Of a stretch of 51,178 nucleotides of DNA, positions 45,233 through 51,178 are shown piece after piece. The stretch's first letter is position 1. Every line of letters starts with the position of its first letter. This DNA is from Agilicoccus flavus (lineage in GTDB: Bacteria > Actinomycetota > Actinomycetes > Actinomycetales > Dermatophilaceae), in assembly GCF_014857905.1 (NCBI RefSeq), contig NZ_JACYXE010000016.1, positions 1-51,178 of the forward strand. Direction: 5' to 3'. The notes below the pieces were generated by a model, which was given only the letters and a program-made list of their open reading frames with translations, was not told the DNA's origin and did no database searches. A program made the position numbers and the translations under genes.

Positions 45233-48139
45233 ATGAGCTCCCCGTTCGACCTCGCGCGCATCGGGGCGGGGCTGCCGTTCGCGGACTCCGCCGGCGCGCT
45301 GGCCGCGGCGGTGGCGGAGCGGGGCGTCGCGGTGGTCCAGGCGCCGCCCGGCACGGGCAAGACGACGCTCGGACCGCCCATCGTGGCCGGGGTCGTCCCC
45401 GGGCGGATCGTCGTCACCCAGCCGCGGCGCATCGCCGTGCGCGCGGCCGCCCGCCGGCTCGCGGCACTCACGGGCACGGCGCCGGGCGACGTCGCCGGCT
45501 TCACCGTGCGGGGCGAGCGGCGGGTCGGCCAGCGGACGCGCGTCGAGTTCTGCACCCCCGGCGTGCTCTTGCGGCGGCTGCTGTCGGATCCCGACCTGCC
45601 GGGCGTCGGGGCGGTCGTCCTCGACGAGGTGCACGAGCGCGGTCTGGAGACGGACCTGCTCGTGGGAATGCTCGTCGAGGTCCGCGAGCTGCGCGACGAC
45701 CTCGGCCTCGTCGCGATGTCGGCCACGCTCGACGCGCCCCGGTTCGCGGCCCTGCTCGGGACGGGCACGGCGAGCAGGGCGGCCCCGGTGATCGACTGCC
45801 CCTCGGCGCTGCACCCGCTGACGATCCGGTGGGCCCCGGGCGACATCCCGCGCACCGACGCGCGTGGCGTCTCGCGTGCCTTCCTCGACCACGTCGCCCG
45901 GGTGACCCTCGACGCCCACGCCCGCGCGGCCGCCGACCTCGGCCTGGCGCAGGCGCCCGACGCGCTCGTCTTCGTGCCGGGCGTGGCCGAGGTCGCGCAC
46001 GTCGCGCGGCGACTGGCCGAGGCGACAGGCGGGGTGGCCACCGGGAAGACCGGCACGGCGACGGCCGATGGGTCGGTCGAGATCCTCGAGCTGCACGGTC
46101 GCCTCGGCCCGGCCGCGCAGGACCGGGTCACCGGCGGTCGCGCGCCGGGGGAGCCGGCGCGCATCGTCGTGTCGACGTCGCTCGCCGAGTCCTCCCTCAC
46201 CGTCCCCGGCGTCCGGCTCGTCGTCGACGCGGGACTCGCCCGCGAGCCGCGGCGCGACGCGGCGCGGGGGATGTCGGGGCTGGTCACCGTGGCGGCCTCG
46301 CGCGACGCGGCCGTGCAGCGCGCGGGCCGGGCCGCGCGGCTCGGACCAGGGATCGCGGTCCGCTGCTACGACGAGACGACGTTCGCCGCGCTGCCCGCCC
46401 ACGTCACCCCCGAGATCGCCGCCGCCGACCTGGTCGGGGCCGCGCTCACCCTCGCCTGCTGGGGCTCACCGCGCGGCGAGGGCCTCGCCCTGCCCGACGC
46501 CCCGCCGGCCGGGGCGATCGCCGACGCCGAGCGCGTCCTGCGGGGTCTCGGCGCGGCCGACGCCGACGGGCGGGTCACGGCCCTGGGCCGCCGGCTCGCG
46601 CGGGTTCCCGCCGATCCCCGCCTCGCGCGTGCCCTGCTGGACGGCGCGGCCGTCGTCGGTGCCCCCGCGGCGGCCGCGGTCGTGGCCGCCCTGTCGGACG
46701 ATCACCGGCCCGAGGGCGCCGACCTGCCGCGGTTGCTCGCGGACCTCGGGCGGGGACGCGCGCCCGGCGCCGCTCGCTGGCGCGACGAGACCCGCCGCCT
46801 CGCGGGCCTCGCGAAGGAGCCCGCCGACGACGGGCGGTCGGCCGGGTGGGCGCCGGACGCGGCCGGCGCAGGGCGGGATTCCGACGACGTCGTGCGGTCG
46901 AGCCGGTCGGGCGGGTCCGCGCCGGACACGGCCCGGGCCGGGCGGGATTCCGACGCCGTCGGCCTCGTCGTCGCCCTCGCCTTCCCGGATCGGATGGCGC
47001 GGCGGGTCGGCTCGGCGGGCGGAGACGGCGTGTACCTGCTCGCGTCGGGCACGCGCGCCGCGGTGCCGAACGGGCCTCTGACCGGCCACGAGTGGCTCGC
47101 CGTGGCCGACGTCGCCCGCGCCGAGGGCCGGGCCGCGGCGGGCACGGGCGCCGTCGTCCGGTCCGCCGCCCCGCTGTCGGAGCAGGCCCGCGACCTGGCC
47201 GGCGCGGAGTTGCTCACCGACGAGGTGCGCGCGCAGTGGCGGACGGACGCGGCCCCGGGAGGAGGAAGCGCGACATCCTCCGCCGACGCGGTCGGCGGCC
47301 GCGTCGTCGCGCGGCGGGTGCGCGCCCTCGGCGCGATCGAGCTGTCGTCGGCGCCGGTGCGGCCCAGCCGGGAGGTGGCCCGCGCGGCGGTCGACGCCGC
47401 CCTCGCGCGGTGGGGCCTGCGACTCTTCGCGTGGTCCCCGGCCGCCGACGGGCTGCGCCGACGCCTCGCGCTGCTGCACGCCCACGTCGGCGAGCCGTGG
47501 CCCGACGTGCGCGACGCCGCGCTCCTGCGCCGCGCGGACGAGTGGCTGGGCCCCGAGATCGACGCGCTCGCCGACGGCGGACGCGCCGACCGCATCGACC
47601 TGCTCGACCCGCTCCGCCGCCTCCTGCCCTGGCCGGACGCGGCCCGCCTCGACGACCTCGCCCCGCAGCGACTCACCGTCGCCAGCGGGTCCCGCGTGCG
47701 GATCGACTACCCGGCCGTGCCCGCGTCGGAGACCGCCGTCCAGGAGGCCGCCGCCACCTCTGCCGCCGCCGCTACCGCCGCTCCCGACCCGGCCGCCGCA
47801 GCGGACCCTGCCTCCGCCGATGCCGGTACCCGGGTCCCTGCCGACGACGCTGCCGCGGTCGGCCCCGCCTCCGCCGTCGGCCGCCCGGTCGTCGCCGTCA
47901 AGCTGCAGGAGTGCTTCGGCTGGGCCGCGACGCCGACGGTGGCGGGCGTGCCGATCCTCTTCCACCTGCTCTCACCCGCGGGCCGGCCGCTCGCGATCAC
48001 CGACGACCTCGCGTCGTTCTGGGCCGGACCGTACGCCCAGGTCCGGGCCGAGATGCGGGGCCGCTACCCGAAGCACCCGTGGCCGGAGGACCCGTGGAGC
48101 GCCCCGGCCACGGCCCGCACCCGGCGCGCCGGGCGCTGA
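45233..48139 (+). CDS. hrpB: ATP-dependent helicase HrpB (DEAH-type)
   Basis: This 968-residue SF2 helicase has Walker A APPGTGKTTLGPP (about residue 38), VTQPRRIAVRAAARR, the DEVH box LDEVHERGLETD, MSATLDAPRFA, VVSTSLAESSLTVPGV and QRAGRAARLGPG, then the HrpB C-terminal domain ending KHPWPEDPWSAPATA. HrpB proteins act on RNA or DNA; in E. coli the substrate is unclear. A partly duplicated Asp-Ser-Asp-Asp/Ala-Val linker (about residues 537-580) and an Ala/Pro-rich segment (about 835-880) are inserted. The ATG at 45233 is the first in-frame start past the repeats. Confidence 0.92.
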   Translation: MSSPFDLARIGAGLPFADSAGALAAAVAERGVAVVQAPPGTGKTTLGPPIVAGVVPGRIVVTQPRRIAVRAAARRLAALTGTAPGDVAGFTVRGERRVGQRTRVEFCTPGVLLRRLLSDPDLPGVGAVVLDEVHERGLETDLLVGMLVEVRELRDDLGLVAMSATLDAPRFAALLGTGTASRAAPVIDCPSALHPLTIRWAPGDIPRTDARGVSRAFLDHVARVTLDAHARAAADLGLAQAPDALVFVPGVAEVAHVARRLAEATGGVATGKTGTATADGSVEILELHGRLGPAAQDRVTGGRAPGEPARIVVSTSLAESSLTVPGVRLVVDAGLAREPRRDAARGMSGLVTVAASRDAAVQRAGRAARLGPGIAVRCYDETTFAALPAHVTPEIAAADLVGAALTLACWGSPRGEGLALPDAPPAGAIADAERVLRGLGAADADGRVTALGRRLARVPADPRLARALLDGAAVVGAPAAAAVVAALSDDHRPEGADLPRLLADLGRGRAPGAARWRDETRRLAGLAKEPADDGRSAGWAPDAAGAGRDSDDVVRSSRSGGSAPDTARAGRDSDAVGLVVALAFPDRMARRVGSAGGDGVYLLASGTRAAVPNGPLTGHEWLAVADVARAEGRAAAGTGAVVRSAAPLSEQARDLAGAELLTDEVRAQWRTDAAPGGGSATSSADAVGGRVVARRVRALGAIELSSAPVRPSREVARAAVDAALARWGLRLFAWSPAADGLRRRLALLHAHVGEPWPDVRDAALLRRADEWLGPEIDALADGGRADRIDLLDPLRRLLPWPDAARLDDLAPQRLTVASGSRVRIDYPAVPASETAVQEAAATSAAAATAAPDPAAAADPASADAGTRVPADDAAAVGPASAVGRPVVAVKLQECFGWAATPTVAGVPILFHLLSPAGRPLAITDDLASFWAGPYAQVRAEMRGRYPKHPWPEDPWSAPATARTRRAGR

Positions 48140-48197
48140 CGCGACCCCTGAGGCCCGGCCACGGCCCGCACCCGGCGCGCCGGGCGCTGACGCGACC
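48103..48197. repeat. 44-bp direct repeat covering the hrpB 3' end
   Basis: Bases 48103-48146, which include the hrpB stop at 48137-48139, are repeated exactly at 48154-48197, offset by 51. The second copy is noncoding. This looks like a recent slippage duplication of the end of the gene and contains the GCGCGCCGGGCGC stretch. Confidence 0.9.
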
Positions 48198-48343
48198 GGA
48201 CTGGGGGAGCGGTGGGCCGAACGGGCGTGCGACCGAGAGGACGCTGCCCCCACGCCCGATCCGGGCCGGGGTGGGCGGGACGTCGTGCGCACCACGGCAC
48301 CCGGGGCGCGGTGTCGGTACGCGCCGACCCCACGGATCCTGCG

Positions 48344-49060
48344 TCAGCGGGCGGACAGGACGCGGGCCTCCAGCGTGGCGTCGGGCCCGACGAGGCGCAG
48401 CGCCTCCAGGAGGGCGTCGCGCACCTGCTCCGCGCGGGCGTCGGAATCGCCCGGTTCCACGTCGAGGACGTCGCCGATGAAGACCGCGTCGACGGTGTCG
48501 TGCTCGAGCCGGGTCCGGTAGCACTGCCGCCAGTTCCAGCGCCGGCACGTGACGCCGACGTCGTCGCGCCAGACGACCTCGCCGGGCTCGGGGTGCTCGA
48601 TCGTCTCGGCGCCGGACGCGAGTGTGCCGAAGTCCTCCTCACCGGTCGCGCGGACGAGCCGCAGGGGGCCCGAGTAGGCGCGCAGGTTCTCGCCGCCGAG
48701 CGGGGTGGCGAGGCGGATCGAGACGGCGTTGTAGGCGTCGGCGAGCCGGTTGATGCGCGGCAGCCCGTCCTCCACCCGCCGCAGCAGGGCCTCCGCGCTG
48801 TTGCGGGTGCGCTGCGGCTTGGCCCCGAAGGCCCGGAACGCCTCGCGCCAGGCCGCGATGTGGGGCAGGTCCTCGGCCTTGCCGTCGCCGATCGCCGCGC
48901 GCGCCTCGCCCTCGGCTCCCGCGAGCAGGGCCTCGCTCACGTCGTCGGACGGCCCGGGCGTCAGGCCCGTGGCGGTGACGAGGACGCAGCGGTAGTCGGG
49001 GCGCAGGTCGCCGACCTGCTCGGAGATGCTCGCCGCGGCGAGCCAGTCGGAATACGTCAC
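48344..49060 (-). CDS. B3/B4 tRNA-synthetase-like domain protein
   Basis: This 238-residue protein matches stand-alone B3/B4 domains related to the editing domain of phenylalanyl-tRNA synthetase beta. Seen are FRAFGAKPQRTRNSAEALLRRV, LPRINRLADAYNAVSIRLATPLGGENL and VVWRDDVGVTCRRWNWRQCYRTRL. Stand-alone forms are suspected to clear mischarged tRNA or free non-cognate compounds, but this is not proved. The GTG at 49060 gives the usual length. It lies downstream of mntP on the same strand (58-bp gap). Confidence 0.87.
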   Translation of the reverse strand: MTYSDWLAAASISEQVGDLRPDYRCVLVTATGLTPGPSDDVSEALLAGAEGEARAAIGDGKAEDLPHIAAWREAFRAFGAKPQRTRNSAEALLRRVEDGLPRINRLADAYNAVSIRLATPLGGENLRAYSGPLRLVRATGEEDFGTLASGAETIEHPEPGEVVWRDDVGVTCRRWNWRQCYRTRLEHDTVDAVFIGDVLDVEPGDSDARAEQVRDALLEALRLVGPDATLEARVLSAR

Positions 49061-49118
49061 CCCGGCAACCTATCCGGGGCCGGCCCACCCGCCGGTCGAG
49101 GGCCGGGTGGGCGGTTCG

Positions 49119-49682
49119 TCAGGCGCGCAGGTGCTCGAGGAGGGTGGTCACGCCGAGGCCGATGAGGATGAGCCCGCCGCCGATCTCGGCGGGCGGGCCG
49201 AGGCGCGAACCGATCCGGCGCCCCAGCGCCACCCCGACGGCGCTGAGCACGAACGTCGTGACGCCGATGACGGCCACCGTCGGCAGGATGTCGACCTCCA
49301 TGAACGCGAGGCTGACCCCGATGACGAGGGCGTCGATGCTCGTCGCGAGGCCGAGAACCGTGAGGTCGCGGCGCCGCAGGCGACCCGGCGCCTCGTCGTC
49401 CTCGTGCTCGGGCCGGACCGCGGCCCAGATCATGTGCAGGCCGATGCCGGCCAGGAGCGCGAAGGCGATCCAGTGGTCGACGGCCCGGATGTAGTCGGCG
49501 AACGCGGCGCCGAGCAGCCAGCCGACGAGCGGCATCACCGCCTGGAAGAGGCCGAAGGTCGCGGCGATGGCCAGGACCGAGCGGCGGTCGACCCGCGGCA
49601 GGGTCAGGCCCTTGCCGAGCGCGACCGCGAAGGCGTCGGCGGACACGCCGAGCGCGATGAGCAGGACGGTGAACGGGGACAT
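49119..49682 (-). CDS. mntP: Manganese efflux pump MntP
   Basis: This 187-residue protein has six membrane segments and the two conserved acidic motifs of MntP: LGVSADAFAVALGKGL in segment 1 and LATSIDALVIGVSLAF in segment 4, whose Asp residues are needed for manganese export. The loop between segments 3 and 4 is short and acidic (RPEHEDDEAPG). The ATG at 49682 ends a 50-base leader after a yybP-ykoY riboswitch, the standard arrangement for Mn2+-induced export. Confidence 0.95.
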   Translation of the reverse strand: MSPFTVLLIALGVSADAFAVALGKGLTLPRVDRRSVLAIAATFGLFQAVMPLVGWLLGAAFADYIRAVDHWIAFALLAGIGLHMIWAAVRPEHEDDEAPGRLRRRDLTVLGLATSIDALVIGVSLAFMEVDILPTVAVIGVTTFVLSAVGVALGRRIGSRLGPPAEIGGGLILIGLGVTTLLEHLRA

Positions 49683-49731
49683 GCGGCGCGAAGACCTCTC
49701 GTCTCACGGCGGCCGAAGGCGGGATCGCGAC

Positions 49732-49871
49732 TTCGACACACGTACGGTGTCGAAGGTCTCGTTCACCCGCGCCGAGCGGACGGTGCGCCGGGTGGGCCGG
49801 GCCCACCAGTGTGTCGACGCACGCTCCACGCCCCGCTGTCGAGGCGATCGGAACTACTCCCCTTCGTTCGG
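49732..49871 (-). promoter_or_regulatory. yybP-ykoY manganese riboswitch upstream of mntP
   Basis: On the minus strand the 5' arm reads CGAAGGGGAGTAG (around 49867-49855) and the 3' arm GAACGAGACCTTCG (49764-49751), the conserved ends of yybP-ykoY RNAs. P1 pairs CGAAGG with CCTTCG. The 3' half of P1 can pair instead in TTCGACAC (49754-49747) with GTGTCGAA (49739-49732), a perfect 8-bp hairpin with a 7-base loop. The two folds exclude each other, giving a natural on/off switch. Manganese binding to P1 should free expression of mntP. Confidence 0.88.
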
Positions 49872-49920
49872 CCTCCACGATACCGAAGGCTCGCCGGAGG
49901 CGGTCGACTTTGCGCGAGGG

Positions 49921-50385
49921 TCAGCCGACCCCGTCGATCTCGCGGCCGTTCTCGAGGTAGACGCAACGGTCGTGGGCCAGGGCGGCGCCCACGCGGCGCC
50001 GGACCGGGGGCCGCAGCGCCTCGAGCGCGTCCTCGGGGCGCATGAGACGGTGCGAGGCGATCTCCTCCGCCTGCAGCGTGATGCGGCGCAGGGCCCGGTC
50101 CGGCAGGACTCCGCAGTGGAAGAGGAAACGCAGGCCGAGGGGCCGGCCCTTCTTGGCGGGGCGCGTGTCGACGCAGGCCAACCGGCCGGACGTGACGTCC
50201 AGCCCCGTCTCCTCGGCCACCTCGCGGCGGCACCCCTCCCACGGGGTCTCGCCGGCCTCGAGGACGCCGCCGGGAACGGTCCACCCGGACTTGTACGTGG
50301 GCTCGAGCACGAGCAGCCGCCCGCGGCGGTCGAAGACGAGGGCACCCGCCGACGCGGGGATGCCGGGCGGCGTCCAGGCGCTCAC
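49921..50385 (-). CDS. NUDIX hydrolase
   Basis: This 154-residue protein has a complete Nudix box, GGVLEAGETPWEGCRREVAEETGL (about residues 40-63), preceded by the usual strand LVLEPTYKSGWTVPGG. No other domain is present. The substrate class (nucleoside diphosphate derivatives) cannot be narrowed. The start at 50385 is 11 bp after the stop of the small membrane protein. Its 3' end meets the riboswitch region of mntP, about 49 bp away. Confidence 0.88.
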   Translation of the reverse strand: MSAWTPPGIPASAGALVFDRRGRLLVLEPTYKSGWTVPGGVLEAGETPWEGCRREVAEETGLDVTSGRLACVDTRPAKKGRPLGLRFLFHCGVLPDRALRRITLQAEEIASHRLMRPEDALEALRPPVRRRVGAALAHDRCVYLENGREIDGVG

Positions 50386-50396
50386 CGACGACCGCC

Positions 50397-50570
50397 TCAG
50401 GGCCGGCGGTCGGGACGCTTCTCGGCGACGACGTCAGGGCCGCCGTCCTTGCGCCGCAGGGCGGCCCGCGCCGCGGCCCAGGCCGCTCCACCGAGCACGA
50501 CGCCGAGGGCGCCGCTGAAGATCCACGCGAACGGGGAGGGTTCCTTCTCCCGGGACACCGACTGATTCAT
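50397..50570 (-). CDS. Small single-pass membrane protein
   Basis: This 57-residue protein starts MNQSVSREKEPSPFAW, has one hydrophobic segment (IFSGALGVVLGGAAWAAARAAL, about residues 17-38) and a basic/acidic tail. I recognise no family. The ATG at 50570 was preferred to an upstream in-frame start at 50639 because the intervening residues are Arg/Gly/Pro-rich without a ribosome site. It is likely co-transcribed with the NUDIX gene 11 bp downstream. Confidence 0.6.
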   Translation of the reverse strand: MNQSVSREKEPSPFAWIFSGALGVVLGGAAWAAARAALRRKDGGPDVVAEKRPDRRP

Positions 50571-50672
50571 GGCGCCCACCGTAGGCGATGACGGGCGCCC
50601 ACCCCCGCGCGTCCTCGGCGCTCGGCCCGGCCGCGCCATCGGCGGCCCCCGCCCGACGCGGGACCAGGTGCC

Positions 50673-51077
50673 TCAGGCGGGAGGTCGGCGCCCGCCGCGG
50701 GGGTTCGCCCGGTCCCACCCCGTCACCGCCCGTTCGAGGGCGAGCACGTCGGCGTGGATCTCGATCGCGGCCCGCCCCGAGCGCACCGGATGACTCCGGA
50801 TCCGCTCGAGGCTCGGACCGGCCGCCGCCGCCAGGTCGGCCGCCCGCGCCCGGGTGAGCCTTCGGTCGCGCTCACTGCGGCTCGTACGCTCGCCTGCGTT
50901 CGCCGCTCGGAGTTTTCTGTCGCGCTCACTGCGGCTCGCAAGCTCGCCTCCGTTCGCCGCTTCTGGGCGCCAGGCCAGGCCGAGCACCGTGTAGCCGACC
51001 CCCGACAGGGCTCGCTCCATGTCCCGGTACGCCTCGATCCGTTCGGGCTCGTCGGCGCCCTGTGCGTCAGGCTGAGG
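50673..51077 (-). pseudogene. Unrecognised gene truncated at its 5' end by the right-edge IS, with two 54-bp repeat copies
   Basis: The minus-strand frame ends at 50673 with RGGRRPPA. Its upstream part (PDAQGADEPERIEAYRDMERALSGVGYTVLGLAW) reads like real protein up to about 51070, where the IS terminus TGAGACAC (51078) begins. Residues from two 54-bp repeats (RAANAGERTSRSERDRRL and a sister unit) sit between GLAWRP and LTRARAADLAAAAG. Outside these, the C-terminal part (SGRAAIEIHADVLALERAV) is helical. The ATG at 51020 could still give a 115-residue product. No function recognised. Confidence 0.5.
50864..50960. repeat. Two diverged copies of the 54-bp repeat
   Basis: Copies at 50864-50906 and 50918-50960 share CGCTCACTGCGGCTCG and TTCGCCGC with the array at 25363, again with a 54-base period. 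They have changes such as GTACGCTC and CGCAAGCTC in place of CGCGAGCTC. They lie in frame in a second gene, but read in a different frame from the NUDIX copies. Confidence 0.93.
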
Positions 51078-51178
51078 TGAGACACCACTTCTGAGTTCCT
51101 TCCCTCTGCACGGGGCGGAGAAGCGAGACACCTGATGACCATGACGTTGGCCGATGCTGCCCGGATCGATGATGGGGT
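51078..51178 (+). mobile_element. Left end of an insertion sequence (partial)
   Basis: TGAGACAC at 51078-51085 mirrors GTGTCTCA at 94-101. A 49-base leader with GGAGAAGCGAG leads to ATG 51135. This is the layout of an IS left end. The rest of the element is beyond the window. Confidence 0.5.
51135..51178 (+). CDS. Start of an unidentified, probably IS-encoded protein
   Basis: Fourteen residues are visible (MTMTLADAARIDDG). A GGAG-type ribosome site lies 14-18 bases upstream, and a second ATG occurs at 51141. The fragment is too short to assign. The suggestion of a transposase rests on the terminal repeat at 51078. Confidence 0.4.
   Translation, partial: MTMTLADAARIDDG

Noticed and set aside
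44825-46402. Minus-strand frame across the recD-hrpB gap
   Set aside because: It is the translation of the intergenic repeats plus the antisense of hrpB, with no ribosome site or motif.

Overview
This is a very GC-rich window with third-position G/C bias, frequent GTG starts and ATGA/GTGA start-stop overlaps. Together with the gene families present, this points to an actinobacterium, most plausibly a Micrococcales-type genome; the species cannot be named from the sequence alone. No rRNA, tRNA, phage or CRISPR locus was found. Both ends look like pieces of an insertion sequence: the left edge holds the end of a reading frame followed by GTGTCTCA, and the right edge begins TGAGACAC followed by the start of a reading frame. 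The window may therefore be a contig bounded by two copies of one IS.

Layout from left to right. 0.1-0.5 kb: short inverted repeats and GC-rich direct repeats. 0.5-4.3 kb: a GNAT acetyltransferase with an in-frame 9-bp tandem repeat, then an NCS1 (cytosine/purine/allantoin family) permease gene cut in two by a 976-bp IS5-family element with a TA target duplication. 4.5-5.6 kb: a PadR regulator coupled to a membrane protein. 5.8-10.9 kb: a compact urease operon ureABCFGD without ureE, whose UreG has a long His-rich tail; a small monooxygenase gene lies just upstream. 11.0-13.4 kb: a second GNAT and a secreted HAF-like repeat protein with a decayed copy of its own 3' end beside it. 13.7-20.2 kb: a phosphotransferase (PTS) cluster with ptsI divergent from fruR-fruK-fruA-ptsH.

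20.3-30.3 kb: a paired inverted-repeat element, an acyltransferase, a fluoroacetate-dehalogenase-like hydrolase, a secreted protein, an HtrA protease, a purine nucleoside phosphorylase coupled to a NUDIX hydrolase, small secreted or unknown genes, a TauE/SafE permease and an MFS transporter. 30.5-34.1 kb: an OpuC-type osmoprotectant ABC transporter operon. 34.2-48.1 kb: a DUF4190-like protein, a complete recC-recB-recD operon and an HrpB-type helicase, with a 50-bp repeat family between recD and hrpB. 48.3-50.6 kb: a B3/B4-domain protein, the manganese exporter mntP behind a yybP-ykoY (Mn2+) riboswitch, a second NUDIX protein and a small membrane protein. The last gene, an unrecognised one, appears truncated by the right-edge IS.

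The most unusual signal is a 54-bp repeat (18 codons) present as five exact-period copies inside the NUDIX gene near 25.4 kb and as two copies inside the unrelated gene near 50.9 kb. In both it sits in frame, but it is read in different frames, and the unit lacks stop codons in at least four of six frames. Excising the array restores a normal-looking NUDIX C-terminus. This resembles the logic of Rickettsia palindromic elements: a repeat that survives inside proteins. More generally, several enzymes here (GNAT, UreG, RecB, RecC, HrpB, FruA) carry low-complexity, in-frame expansions.
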